NCBI RefSeq assembly: GCF_008831155.1
Contig: NZ_WBKB01000007.1
Coordinates: forward strand, 95,990 to 159,989
DNA from: Gulosibacter chungangensis
Lineage (GTDB): Bacteria > Actinomycetota > Actinomycetes > Actinomycetales > Microbacteriaceae
Length of the DNA stretch: 64,000 nt
Direction of reading: 5' to 3'
Shown here piece by piece: positions 51,948 through 60,801 of this stretch. The first letter of the stretch is position 1. The number at the start of each line of letters is the position of its first letter. The notes under the pieces were generated by a model. That model was given only the letters and a program-made list of their open reading frames with translations, had not been told where the DNA came from and ran no database searches. The translations under genes and the position numbers were made by a program.

Positions 51948-53657
51948 ATGTCGAGCAATGTCATGTCGGGCAATAGCTTTCCGAACCGGACCACGCTGCA
52001 ATTTCTCGGCGCGGCGGAAACCGTCACCGGTTCGAAGTACCTGCTCAGTGTTGGGAAGCGGCGCATCCTGATCGATTTTGGAATGTTCCAGGGTCCAAAG
52101 AAACTTCGCGACCGGAACTGGGAACGGTTCCCTTTCGATCCCGCCTCGATTTCGGATGTGCTGCTCACCCACGCGCACATGGATCACGTGGGTCTGCTGC
52201 CGAGACTCGTGCGCGAGGGATTCCGAGGTCCGGTGCTGTGCACACCTGGTACCGCGCAGCTCGCTGAAATCGTCCTTCGCGATGGTGCAAAGATCCAGGA
52301 ACAAGACGCCGAGGATGCAAATAAGCACGGCTATTCCAAACACCGCCCGGCGCTGCCGCTGTACTCCACCGAGGATGTTGAGGCGACACTCCCGCTACTG
52401 GTGCCTATCCCCTACGACGAGGACATCGACCTGGATGACGGCATCGTCGCGCGGTATACGCGAGCCGCGCACATCCTCGGGGCCGCATCCATCACTGTCT
52501 GGACGGAACACTCCTCGATCGCGTTTTCCGGAGATATTGGGTCGCGCGAGCATCCGGTCCTGCGACCTCGCGAAGCACCGCCGGGAGCCCCGTTCGCGCT
52601 CATTGAATCTACCTATGGCGATCGCGATCACCCGGACGAAGACGGCCGTCCGCATGAAGGTTTTGCGGATATTATTCGTCGCACCATTGAGCGCGGCGGC
52701 AGTGTGCTCGTGCCCGCCTTTGCGGTGGACCGCACCGAAGTGATCCTGAAGACCCTGAGCGATTTTCGTCGGGCCGATCGCATCCCGTACGTCCCCGTCT
52801 ATATTGACTCACCCATGGCCAATGCGGCGCTACGGGTCTACCTGTCGATGCCGGAAGAGATGCGATCGGATATGCATCCGGAGGATTTCCTCGAATTCCC
52901 GGGGCTGCATCCGATCCGTTCCGTGGAGGAGTCGAAGGAACTCACCGAATCGAGTAGGCGAACTCCGTCAATCATCATTGCGGCATCCGGCATGGCCACC
53001 GGCGGCCGGGTGGTGCACCACCTCGAGGCGATGCTTCCGGATGCGAAAAACTCGGTGGTACTCACCGGCTACCAGGCGATCGGAACCCGCGGCCGCTTGC
53101 TCGCGGAGGGCATCGACAAGCTCAAAATGCGCGGCAAATATATCCACGTCAATGCCGAAATTTATTCAGATCAGGGATTCTCGGTACACGGGGATCGCAG
53201 TGACTTGATCGAATGGCTTGGCGAACTCGAGCCGCAGCCGCGCACCGTGTTCTGCATTCACGGGGAGGTGGGAGCGGCCCATGCCCTAGCCAACTTGATC
53301 GAGGAGACCTATCCGCGGATTGATGCGGTGGTGCCCACCCACGGCGAAGTGATCGTGCTGGAAGATCTTGCGGCCGCGGCGATGAAACCAATCACCACGC
53401 GGACGATCGAGCGCCACGTGAAGACTTCTGCCCGCGCCACCGGGAAACCGTCTCCGAGTGTCGCACCGACCGCTGCCGCGGCCGCTGAGACCGTAACTGG
53501 CTATCAGTTGCTCGTCGGCAAGACGCCGCAGGCGCTATCGGAACAGGTTGAGGCTGCCCTCGGCGACGGTTTCGTGCCCTTCGGAGCGCCGAGCGTGGGC
53601 GTTGCCGAGGAGGCAGCCGTCTACTTACAAGCAGTAGTGCGCCGGCAGACCGATTAG
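51948..53657 (+). CDS. Beta-CASP metallo-hydrolase (RNA-processing type) with DUF1737-like tail
   Basis: A 569-residue protein with an MBL core and inserted beta-CASP domain, as in archaeal/bacterial RNA nucleases and CPSF-like enzymes. The metal motif HAHMDH is at residues 75-80, then SGDIG, and the beta-CASP motifs VPAFAVDRTEVIL and IIIAASGMATGGRVVHHL; the Zn-dependent specificity loop has SVHGDRSDL and IHGEV. After about 480 residues and an Ala/Thr linker, a tail of about 50 residues (YQLLVGKTPQALSEQVEAAL then GDGFVPFGAPSV) resembles DUF1737. Its stop overlaps the convergent lipoprotein stop. Confidence 0.9.
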   Translation: MSSNVMSGNSFPNRTTLQFLGAAETVTGSKYLLSVGKRRILIDFGMFQGPKKLRDRNWERFPFDPASISDVLLTHAHMDHVGLLPRLVREGFRGPVLCTPGTAQLAEIVLRDGAKIQEQDAEDANKHGYSKHRPALPLYSTEDVEATLPLLVPIPYDEDIDLDDGIVARYTRAAHILGAASITVWTEHSSIAFSGDIGSREHPVLRPREAPPGAPFALIESTYGDRDHPDEDGRPHEGFADIIRRTIERGGSVLVPAFAVDRTEVILKTLSDFRRADRIPYVPVYIDSPMANAALRVYLSMPEEMRSDMHPEDFLEFPGLHPIRSVEESKELTESSRRTPSIIIAASGMATGGRVVHHLEAMLPDAKNSVVLTGYQAIGTRGRLLAEGIDKLKMRGKYIHVNAEIYSDQGFSVHGDRSDLIEWLGELEPQPRTVFCIHGEVGAAHALANLIEETYPRIDAVVPTHGEVIVLEDLAAAAMKPITTRTIERHVKTSARATGKPSPSVAPTAAAAAETVTGYQLLVGKTPQALSEQVEAALGDGFVPFGAPSVGVAEEAAVYLQAVVRRQTD

Positions 53658-54364
53658 TACATCACGTCGCAGGTGAGCTGGATTTCGAAGCTGATTGGGT
53701 TCTTATAGGAGTAATCACTGAAATAGAAGGCTTCACCCGAGGCTGAGAACTTGTCCCCGTTGAAGTTCATGGTGACCGAGCCTGCGTCAGCGGTAGAAGA
53801 CCAATACAGTGAGGTGGCACCATCCGACGTTCCCTCGCTGATGAAGAGGTAGTCCGGCTGGCCGTCTTCATCGGCGGAAATCATCAGGGTCGGTCCGGTT
53901 TCGTCACCGGTCGCCTCCGTGTCACTGGCGATCACGTATTGCGAATCACTGTCGGAGGAGCACAGTGTCGTCCAGCTCACATTCGAGAGATCAATATCGT
54001 CATATTTCACGACGCTATTACCACCGGAGCTGCTGCCACCGCTCGAGTTCCCCGAACCGTTACTGCCGCTGGTACCGGTCCCACTTGAGTCGCCAGAAGC
54101 ACCAGCGTCCGAGGATTCGATGCCACCCGAGGCATCCGCATCGCTCGAGGCATCATCGCTGCCGTCGGGGAACGGGAAGGGCAGTGATCCGCCGCCGGTA
54201 CTATCTGATTCGCTCTGACTCTGTGGCGAAGTTGCTTTCGGTTCACGGGTTCGTTCGGCAGTCTCCTCGCTGCTAGCGCCGGCACAGGCAGAGAGTCCGA
54301 ATACCGTAATTGGCACAATCGCGGCCAGTGCGATGCCCTTACGCAGGAGCCCGATGTTACTCAT
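53654..54364 (-). CDS. LpqH-like lipoprotein (copy 1)
   Basis: A 236-residue secreted lipoprotein. The signal peptide ends in the lipobox LSAC (C27). A disordered Ser/Gly/Asp linker of about 95 residues follows, then a compact domain with two cysteines, WTTLCSSD and the closing FEIQLTCDV, matching the pattern of the mycobacterial 19-kDa antigen LpqH. Expected on the outer face of the membrane. A second gene of the same build lies 184 nt upstream. The stop codon overlaps that of the beta-CASP gene. Confidence 0.85.
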   Translation of the reverse strand: MSNIGLLRKGIALAAIVPITVFGLSACAGASSEETAERTREPKATSPQSQSESDSTGGGSLPFPFPDGSDDASSDADASGGIESSDAGASGDSSGTGTSGSNGSGNSSGGSSSGGNSVVKYDDIDLSNVSWTTLCSSDSDSQYVIASDTEATGDETGPTLMISADEDGQPDYLFISEGTSDGATSLYWSSTADAGSVTMNFNGDKFSASGEAFYFSDYSYKNPISFEIQLTCDVMY

Positions 54365-54548
54365 AGGTGCAGCTCGATTCTGAGTTGAAACGGAACACAG
54401 TGCTCCCAGCGTAGAGGTCGCGGCACTTTAGTTCATCCCCACGAGTGCTACCCGTGGGTGCAACCGAGGAATGACTCCGGCGGCCGAGGCGACTCCATGA
54501 CTGCAGTCTTCGCTGCGTTATCCGCTAGCCCCCTATCCCGCTATCTCA

Positions 54549-55163
54549 TTATCCGGCGCAGACAAACTCCACCGAGTAGGTCATGTCGGCTTCAGTGTGC
54601 ACCGTGGTCTCGTCATACGAGATTCCTCGGCCGGTGGAGGTGACTGTGGTGTCCTCAACCCATAACGAGCCGTTCCCCTGCCCGACCCCCGGGTTCACAG
54701 TGAGTCCCGAACGTTCCCGCACCGACTGGCCTTCCGCGGTTTCTGTAAACGTGAAGCTCGCGAGCGAGTCCGACCCTGAGCCAATGACCACCACGACATA
54801 CGCGGTATTGTCTTCATCTGCTGCGGAGGCGATCACGGTCGGGCTACCGTCCAGTCCCGTGCAGCTGACGTGCCAATCAAGGTCTGAATGGTCCTGCTCA
54901 CCAATGCGCACCTCGATTGCGTGCGCAATCGTTGGCCGCGGAGTTTCTGTGGGACCCGTTCCCTCATCCGGGACTTCACCATCACTCGGTGCCGGGCGCC
55001 CTTCCCCCGGCGCAAATGTCTCGGTGGTATCGGTCTCCACTATCGAGGAAGACGGCACGGGAGTGGTCTCGGGCGCGCTCGAGGCTTGACAGCCAGTGAG
55101 CGCAACACTCGCGGCGGCAAGCACCATGGCATACCGCCGCAATGAATGCGCCCTCACCCGCAA
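54549..55163 (-). CDS. LpqH-like lipoprotein (copy 2)
   Basis: A lipoprotein with the same plan as copy 1: basic N-terminus, hydrophobic stretch MVLAAASVALTGC ending in the lipobox Cys, a Thr/Pro/Glu-rich linker, and a domain bounded by two cysteines (WHVSCTGLDGS and YSVEFVCAG). The start is proposed at TTG 55163, which has AAGGA 6 nt upstream; GTG 55157 and ATG 55190 are alternatives. Sequence identity to copy 1 is low outside the cysteines. Function unknown. Confidence 0.8.
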   Translation of the reverse strand: MRVRAHSLRRYAMVLAAASVALTGCQASSAPETTPVPSSSIVETDTTETFAPGEGRPAPSDGEVPDEGTGPTETPRPTIAHAIEVRIGEQDHSDLDWHVSCTGLDGSPTVIASAADEDNTAYVVVVIGSGSDSLASFTFTETAEGQSVRERSGLTVNPGVGQGNGSLWVEDTTVTSTGRGISYDETTVHTEADMTYSVEFVCAG

Positions 55164-55278
55164 TAGGTTTCCTTCCGTGTTGGTAACCACTTCGGAACGT
55201 GACCAGCAGATCGCCGATTAGCCTATCGTGCAGCGATGAATCACGCCGTCACGATTTGGACGCAAATTCAACCGATGC

Positions 55279-56574
55279 TCAGGCAGTTTTCTCGTTCGGG
55301 AATGGCTTGGGTTTCTTCGGCAGGATGCTCGGGGCGGCATTCTTCTGCACGACACCGGCCGTGATTTCGACTCGTTCAACGTCATCACGCGAGGGAATAT
55401 CGAACATGATCGGCCCGAGGACCTCTTCGAGAATGGCGCGCAAACCACGGGCGCCGGTCTTACGCTCAACTGCGAGCTCCGCGATCGCTTCGAGAGCTTC
55501 ATGCTCAAAGTGCAGCTCGACATCGTCGAGCTCGAACATCTTCTTGTACTGGCTCACGAGCGAGTTGCGCGGTTCGGTGAGGATTCGCACGAGCGCGTCC
55601 TGATCAAGCGGCTCAACAGTGGTGATTACCGGGAGACGACCGATGAATTCGGGAATTAGACCGAATTTGTGGAGGTCCTCCGGCTGCACATCGGCGAAGA
55701 CATCCTCGGTAATGCCGGGGGTGTTCAGCGGTGCGCCGAAGCCAATGCCCTTCTTACCTGCGCGCGAGGAGATGATGTCTTCCAGACCGGCGAAGGCACC
55801 CGCGCAAATAAACAGCACGTTGGTGGTGTCGATCTCGATGAATTCTTGCTGCGGGTGCTTCCGGCCGCCCTGCGGTGGCACCGAGGCTTTCGTCCCCTCG
55901 AGAATCTTAAGGAGTGCCTGCTGGACGCCCTCGCCGGACACATCGCGCGTAATCGAGGGGTTTTCCGCTTTGCGTGCGATCTTGTCGATTTCGTCTATGT
56001 AGACGATTCCGGTTTCGGCGCGCTGCACGTCGTAGTCGGCCGCTTGCAGCAGCTTCAACAGAATGTTTTCGACATCTTCACCGACGTACCCCGCTTCGGT
56101 CAGCGAAGTGGCGTCGGCCACGGCAAACGGCACATTCAGCCGGCGGGCGAGTGACTGCGCAAGGTAGGTCTTACCGGTACCGGTCGGACCGATCAGCAGG
56201 ATGTTGGACTTGGCAATCTCTACGGTGTCGTGCGCGTCTTCGGCCTTTTTCTCCACGGCGCTAATTGCATCCCGAGCCCGGATACGCTTGTAGTGGTTGT
56301 AGACCGCGACCGACAGAGCACGCTTGGCATCCTCTTGCCCGACAACGTACTGCTGCAGGAATTCAAAGATGTCGACTGGTTTCGGAAGATCGAAGCCCAG
56401 TGCTTCTTCGGGTGCCTGCTCGTCCATCCGCTCGCGAATGATCTCATTGCAGAGTTCAACGCATTCGTCGCAGATGTACACGCCGGGACCAGCGATGAGT
56501 TGCTTCACCTGCTTTTGGCTCTTTCCGCAGAATGAGCACTTCAGCAGATCGCCGCTTTCACCGATGCGTGCCAT
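55279..56574 (-). CDS. clpX: ATP-dependent Clp protease ATP-binding subunit ClpX
   Basis: A 431-residue AAA+ unfoldase. The N-terminal zinc domain has C13, C16, C35 and C38; Walker A GPTGTGKT is at residues 129-136, Walker B VYIDEIDK near 195, the pore loop and sensor 2 GARGLRA near 380. It feeds substrates to ClpP. The two clpP genes are 1.2 kb upstream on the same strand, with an opposite-strand heme oxygenase gene between. Confidence 0.98.
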   Translation of the reverse strand: MARIGESGDLLKCSFCGKSQKQVKQLIAGPGVYICDECVELCNEIIRERMDEQAPEEALGFDLPKPVDIFEFLQQYVVGQEDAKRALSVAVYNHYKRIRARDAISAVEKKAEDAHDTVEIAKSNILLIGPTGTGKTYLAQSLARRLNVPFAVADATSLTEAGYVGEDVENILLKLLQAADYDVQRAETGIVYIDEIDKIARKAENPSITRDVSGEGVQQALLKILEGTKASVPPQGGRKHPQQEFIEIDTTNVLFICAGAFAGLEDIISSRAGKKGIGFGAPLNTPGITEDVFADVQPEDLHKFGLIPEFIGRLPVITTVEPLDQDALVRILTEPRNSLVSQYKKMFELDDVELHFEHEALEAIAELAVERKTGARGLRAILEEVLGPIMFDIPSRDDVERVEITAGVVQKNAAPSILPKKPKPFPNEKTA

Positions 56575-56702
56575 GGATCCTCCTTTTGCAAGTTCGTATT
56601 AGCCTAGCCTTCCCACCCGACATCCTGCCGACCGACACCTCAATATGACGGAGCGCGACGGCTTCGCAGCGACCTTCAGCGTAATAGCCATCAGGCCCGA
56701 GG

Positions 56703-56897
56703 ATGGCCACCAACAGTAAATCTGACTACCAGGGGTACTGCCACATCGATTCCAACCGGCGGCCACAGTATTTGCGAGCCCGAGGCCACTATGTTCTCAC
56801 TGCTGAGATTGTCAGTGACGTGTACCAAACTCCCGTGGCGGTCATCCCCCACCCGAGGACTGGGAAAGGAATCGTTATGCCGATGCGTGACTTCTAA
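56703..56897 (+). CDS. Possible small protein of unknown function
   Basis: A 64-codon open frame (MATNSKSDYQGYCHIDSNRR onward, ending GKGIVMPMRDF) in the 428-nt gap between clpX and the heme oxygenase gene. Only a weak AGG precedes the ATG. Codon choice is ordinary for this DNA. I do not recognise it and it may not be translated. It runs toward the heme oxygenase gene, whose iron-box-like site starts 44 nt after its stop. Confidence 0.3.
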   Translation: MATNSKSDYQGYCHIDSNRRPQYLRARGHYVLTAEIVSDVYQTPVAVIPHPRTGKGIVMPMRDF

Positions 56898-56940
56898 GTT
56901 TCAACACACTTCCCAGTCAAAATCACTTGCCATACCCCAC

Positions 56941-56954
56941 TAAGGCTGGCCTAA
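56941..56954 (+). promoter_or_regulatory. Iron-box-like site before the heme oxygenase gene
   Basis: TAAGGCTGGCCTAA is a near-palindrome sharing AGGCT and GCCTAA with the perfect palindrome at 11519-11534, and resembles a DtxR/IdeR operator. It overlaps a possible promoter (TTGCCA at 56927-56932 and TAAAGT at 56952-56957, 19-bp spacer) 49 nt before the gene start. This suggests repression when iron is sufficient. Confidence 0.55.
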
Positions 56955-57002
56955 AGTATCCCCAATATCTTTGCGCGGTCGATCATGAATACGGAGTCCA
57001 GA

Positions 57003-57668
57003 ATGACACAGTCCCCCGCACCGTCCACCCTGAGTGAGCGGCTGCGTGACCTCACGTCACAATCTCACGAGAGCGCTGAAAACTCACAGTTCATCAAGCT
57101 GCTCCTTGACGGCTCACTTGACATTAACGCTTGGTATCACCTCCTCGAGCAGTACCGCTACATCTACTCAGCACTTGAAGAAACTGCTGGCAAGATGCGT
57201 GACAACGATCCTTGCCTCAAACTGCTCTCGGTCGAACTCAATCGATTCGATTCTATCGAACGCGATCTCGTGGCGCTGAGCGGACGCATCACGGTTGAGC
57301 CTGTCGGTATGCTCGCGTCGACCCGCGCGTATGTGGAGCGCATCCTCGACACCGCCAATGATGCCCCGCGTTACATTGCCCACCACTACACGCGCTATCT
57401 CGGCGACCTCTCCGGTGGCCAGATCATGCATGTGTGGATTAATCGCCACTATGGACTTTCAGAAGAGGAATCCGCGTTCTTCCGTTTCGAGGGCATTGAG
57501 AAGCCGGTACCGTTCAAGCGCCACTACCGCGAATCGCTCGATAACTTGCCGTTCTCGGAGGCAGAGCAGCAGCGTCTTATTGATGAGGCAAACGCAAGCT
57601 TCGAGGCAAACGAGCAGATCTTCACGGAGTTGCAAGAGATTCACGGTGGGGCGCGCGTAGCCGCCTAA
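57003..57668 (+). CDS. hmuO: Heme oxygenase (HmuO type)
   Basis: A 221-residue biliverdin-producing heme oxygenase, all-helical, which opens heme and frees iron. The proximal histidine lies in LTSQSHESAENS (near residue 19), and the distal helix carries YLGDLSGGQIM with the flexible GG. CGGAG at 56991-56995 supports ATG 57003; an ATG at 56985 would add six residues. An iron-box-like site precedes it. It lies alone between clpX and clpP2. Confidence 0.95.
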   Translation: MTQSPAPSTLSERLRDLTSQSHESAENSQFIKLLLDGSLDINAWYHLLEQYRYIYSALEETAGKMRDNDPCLKLLSVELNRFDSIERDLVALSGRITVEPVGMLASTRAYVERILDTANDAPRYIAHHYTRYLGDLSGGQIMHVWINRHYGLSEEESAFFRFEGIEKPVPFKRHYRESLDNLPFSEAEQQRLIDEANASFEANEQIFTELQEIHGGARVAA

Positions 57669-57685
57669 CCAGCCACCTCGGAAAA

Positions 57686-57727
57686 TAACTCGACCCGGAT
57701 GCTGATTCCAGCATCCGGGTCGAGTTA
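57686..57727. terminator. Bidirectional terminator between hmuO and clpP2
   Basis: A perfect 18-bp inverted repeat (57686-57703 with 57710-57727) and a 6-nt loop GATTCC lie in the gap between the convergent genes. On the plus strand CTTTCTTT follows, and on the minus strand ATTTTC follows, so it can stop both transcripts. Confidence 0.85.
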
Positions 57728-57744
57728 CTTTCTTTGGCCGAGGA

Positions 57745-58425
57745 TTAGTCGACGATGACGGGCTGTGCGCCCTTACGGCTCGTGAGCACCTGGTCAATCA
57801 GGCCGTATTCGAGTGCCTCATGCGCCGAGAGGATCTTGTCGCGCTCGATGTCCTTCGAGATCTGCGCCGCATCCTTACCCGAGTGGGTCGACAGTGCCTC
57901 TTCAAGCCACTGACGCATGCGCAGGATTTCCTGCGCCTGGATCTCGATGTCCGACGCCTGACCCTGGCCACCGCCGCCAGCGGCGGGCTGGTGGATGAGC
58001 ACACGAGCGTTCGGCAGTGCGAGTCGCTTACCTGGCTGGCCGGCAGCGAGCAACACCGCGGCAGCCGATGCCGCCTGACCAAGGCACACGGTCTGCACCT
58101 CGGGGCGGATGTACTGCATGGTGTCGTAGATCGCGGTCATGGCGGTAAACGAGCCGCCGGGAGAGTTAATGTACATCGTGATGTCACGGTCCGGGTCCTG
58201 CGACTCGAGCACGAGCAGCTGCGCCATCACGTCATCGGCCGAGGCGTCATCGATCTGCACGCCAAGGAAGACGATGCGGTCTTCAAACAGCTTCGCGTAC
58301 GGGTCTTGACGCTTGAAGCCGTATGCGGTGCGCTCTTCGAAGGACGGCAGAATATAGCGCGATTCCACGCTCGGGTCACGGGAGATTCCGGCGGGAAGAC
58401 TCGAGCCGGTGGGGAGATTCAGCAT
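57745..58425 (-). CDS. clpP2: ATP-dependent Clp protease proteolytic subunit 2
   Basis: A 226-residue serine protease subunit. Catalytic S120 is in [13 protein letters not shown]145 in VLIHQPA, and D196 in ERDKILS. The N-terminal 20-residue propeptide-like stretch is usual for actinobacterial ClpP2. Together with ClpP1, encoded 26 nt upstream on the same strand, it forms the mixed double ring used by ClpX. All three residues of the triad are present, so it is active by sequence. Confidence 0.97.
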   Translation of the reverse strand: MLNLPTGSSLPAGISRDPSVESRYILPSFEERTAYGFKRQDPYAKLFEDRIVFLGVQIDDASADDVMAQLLVLESQDPDRDITMYINSPGGSFTAMTAIYDTMQYIRPEVQTVCLGQAASAAAVLLAAGQPGKRLALPNARVLIHQPAAGGGGQGQASDIEIQAQEILRMRQWLEEALSTHSGKDAAQISKDIERDKILSAHEALEYGLIDQVLTSRKGAQPVIVD

Positions 58426-58451
58426 AGTGTTATTCCTTCGTTCCTCGAGGC

Positions 58452-59093
58452 CTAGTTATCCGAGTTATCTGCGCCGTTATTCGAGGCCTCATCCGGCTTG
58501 CTCGAAATGCGACGGTCGGTGCCGCCACCGCCAACTACGCTGCTTGCTGACTCGGAGATGTGGTCAACGAAACCGTATTCAAGGGCCTCTTCGGCGGTGA
58601 ACCAACGGTCACGGTCGCCATCTTCGTGGATCTGCTCGACAGTCTTGCCGGTGCGCGAAGCGGTGATCTCTGCGAGGCGCTGCTTCATGTCGAGGATGAG
58701 CTGTGCCTGGCGCTGAATGTCCGACTGGGTACCGCCGAAACCGCCGAGGGGCTGGTGCAGCAGCACGCGAGTGTTCGGGGTGATGTAGCGCTTGCCGGGA
58801 GCACCCGAGGTCAGCAGCAGCTGCCCCATCGACGCAGCCATACCGATACCCACCGTGACGATGTCGTTCGGCACGAGCTGCATGGTGTCGTAAATGGCCA
58901 TACCCGCGGTCACAGAGCCACCGGGCGAGTTGATGTAGAGGTAAATGTCGGCCTCGGGGTCCTCGGCCGAAAGCAGCAGCATCTTCGCGCAGATTTCGTT
59001 GGAGTTGTCATCGCGGACGTCCTCGCCGAGCCAAATAATTCGGTCCTTGAGGAGTCGGTCGAAGACACTGTTTGGCATTTGCTGTTCAGCCAC
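58452..59093 (-). CDS. clpP1: ATP-dependent Clp protease proteolytic subunit 1
   Basis: A 213-residue ClpP1. Counting from GTG 59093 ([14 protein letters not shown]), S88 lies in GMAASMGQ, H113 in VLLHQPLGG and D162 in DRDRWFTA. The GTG has AAGGAG about 9-10 nt upstream; ATG 59078 would remove five residues. The C-terminus has a Gly/Asp/Asn tail. It follows tig through a 17-bp hairpin. Confidence 0.96.
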   Translation of the reverse strand: MAEQQMPNSVFDRLLKDRIIWLGEDVRDDNSNEICAKMLLLSAEDPEADIYLYINSPGGSVTAGMAIYDTMQLVPNDIVTVGIGMAASMGQLLLTSGAPGKRYITPNTRVLLHQPLGGFGGTQSDIQRQAQLILDMKQRLAEITASRTGKTVEQIHEDGDRDRWFTAEEALEYGFVDHISESASSVVGGGGTDRRISSKPDEASNNGADNSDN

Positions 59094-59182
59094 GGATACT
59101 TCTCCTTCGTAAGGTGTCGCAATGAATCTATCCGAGCAAAGCTTGGATTTAGGGGCCTGTTCGCCCTCGGCGTGAGTTGAGA

Positions 59183-59223
59183 GCGGCCGGTGGGATGCGC
59201 ATTCAACGCATCCCACCGGCCGC
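59183..59223 (-). terminator. Hairpin between tig and clpP1
   Basis: Perfect 17-bp arms (59183-59199, 59207-59223) around a 7-nt loop, 23 nt after the tig stop and 90 nt before the clpP1 start, with no T-tract. It may terminate tig or only attenuate read-through into clpP1-clpP2. Confidence 0.7.
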
Positions 59224-59246
59224 CTTCTATACGTGGCTATGGAGCC

Positions 59247-60605
59247 TTACTCAGCCTTTGCTTCCTCAGCTTCGGGAGCCTCTTCAGCGGCCTCTTCCGG
59301 AGCTTCTGCGGCCTTTTCGCGAGCCTGCTTCACAACAGCGGTGAACTCGGAGATGTCTACGGCGTTGCCCTTGTCGTCAACAACCTCGGCGTCTTCGAGG
59401 ACGTAGAGCACAGCCTTCGAGCGAGCAACCTCGCCGATCATCTGTGCCATCTGGTTGTTCTGCTGCATGATCTCAACGAACTGCTGCGGCGCAATGCCGT
59501 ACTGCTGCGACTGCTGGAAGAGGAACTCGGTGAACTCGTTCTGCTCGACCTGAACATCCTCAGCCTTGATGATCTCGTCGAGGATCACCTGCTGCTGGAA
59601 AGAACGCTGCGCGTTCTCACGAACCTCGTCGCCGTGCGGGTCGTCGAGTTCCTTGCCCTCCTGCTCGAGGTGACGCTTGACCTCATCCTCAACCATGGTC
59701 TCGGGGACGGGAACCTCGTTGGCCTCGATGAGCAGGTCGACGGCCTTCTTGCGGGCCTCGTCAACCTGAGCGAAAGTCTTGCTCTTCGCGGCCTGCTCAC
59801 GCAGGTCATCGCGAAGCTCTGCAACGGTGTCGAACTCGCTGGCGAGCTGTGCGAAGTCGTCGTCAACCTCGGGCAGCTCACGGACCTTGACCGAGACAAC
59901 CTTTACGGTGATCTCGGCTTCTTCGCCCGCGTGCTCGCCGCCGATGAGCGTCGAGTTGAAGGTAGTCTCTTCACCGGCAGTCAGGGTCAAAAGCGCCTCG
60001 TCGGTGCCCTCGAGCAGCTCGCCCGAGCCGACCTCGTGCGAGAGGCCGTTCGCCTCGTCAACAACTTCACCGTTCACCTTGGCAACGAGGTCGATGGTGG
60101 CGAAGTCGCCGTTTTCGATCGCACGCTCAACCGTGGTGAGGGTGCCGAAACGCTCACGCAAGCTCTGGAGCTCCGCGTCGATGTCCTCGTCGGTAACCTC
60201 AGCGGCCTCGACCTCAATCTTGAGGCCCTTCCAGTCCTTGATTTCAACCTCGGGGCGAATGTCAACTTCGATGACGACCACAACGTCGCCCGAGAAGTCC
60301 TTCACGTCAGGAGTCTCGGTGACGTCTGCCTCGGGACGGCTCAGCGGCTGCAGTTCGTTCTCAGCGAGTGCCTGCTGGTAGAAGTTGTCGAGACCGTCCG
60401 AGATGGCCTGGTCGAGGACAACCTCGCGACCGACACGCTGGTCGATCAGCTGGTTGGGCACCTTGCCCTTGCGGAAGCCAGGGATCTGAACCTGGTTCGC
60501 GATGGTGCGGTATGCGCCATCGAGGTAGGGCTTGAGGTCTTCCGGCGCCACGTTAAGGGTGAGCTTGGCGTGGGTCGGGGTGATCTTTTCGACCGAAGTC
60601 TTCAC
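59247..60605 (-). CDS. tig: Trigger factor
   Basis: A 452-residue ribosome-bound chaperone and prolyl isomerase. The ribosome-docking motif GFRKGKVP is near residues 43-50, the FKBP-type domain covers about 150-250 (ENGDFATIDLVAKVNGEVVD, quoted in part), and the C-terminal helical arms end in an acidic Glu/Ala tail. The GTG at 60605 (KTSVEKITPTHAKL) is chosen since it has AGGAG upstream and gives the normal start; the frame is open for 11 further codons upstream. Usual neighbour of clpP1-clpP2. Confidence 0.96.
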   Translation of the reverse strand: MKTSVEKITPTHAKLTLNVAPEDLKPYLDGAYRTIANQVQIPGFRKGKVPNQLIDQRVGREVVLDQAISDGLDNFYQQALAENELQPLSRPEADVTETPDVKDFSGDVVVVIEVDIRPEVEIKDWKGLKIEVEAAEVTDEDIDAELQSLRERFGTLTTVERAIENGDFATIDLVAKVNGEVVDEANGLSHEVGSGELLEGTDEALLTLTAGEETTFNSTLIGGEHAGEEAEITVKVVSVKVRELPEVDDDFAQLASEFDTVAELRDDLREQAAKSKTFAQVDEARKKAVDLLIEANEVPVPETMVEDEVKRHLEQEGKELDDPHGDEVRENAQRSFQQQVILDEIIKAEDVQVEQNEFTEFLFQQSQQYGIAPQQFVEIMQQNNQMAQMIGEVARSKAVLYVLEDAEVVDDKGNAVDISEFTAVVKQAREKAAEAPEEAAEEAPEAEEAKAE

Positions 60606-60721
60606 GTGCGGGTACTCCTGCGGGTTGGGTGGCGCCACATTTTGGCGACCGGACGATCTGTCGTGGCGTTACAAGTCAGCACAAAAATGGCGTGACAAGA
60701 CACAAACAAACCTTAACGATA

Positions 60722-60777
60722 CGCCCCGGGGCCTGGCAGTCGCCAATTCTTGGCGAAAATTTGCAAGCCCCGGGGCG
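60722..60777 (-). terminator. Terminator after the glycine betaine substrate-binding gene
   Basis: CGCCCCGGGGC (60722-60732) pairs with GCCCCGGGGCG (60767-60777). An inner hairpin CGCCA-ATTCT-TGGCG lies at 60741-60755. Located between proX and tig on the minus strand, it likely ends the transporter operon. Confidence 0.6.
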
Positions 60778-60801
60778 GGATTAGGTGGTTTCGCGGTGCG
60801 A

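Noticed and set aside
56595..56612. Third iron box near the clpX start (TTAGCCTAGCCTTC)
   Set aside because: The halves are direct instead of inverted, and clpX is not an expected iron target; kept out as chance similarity.
59190..60695. 501-codon open frame antisense to tig
   Set aside because: Shadow of tig: long Leu/Val runs reflect antisense of Glu/Lys/Asp codons; no start signal or family match.
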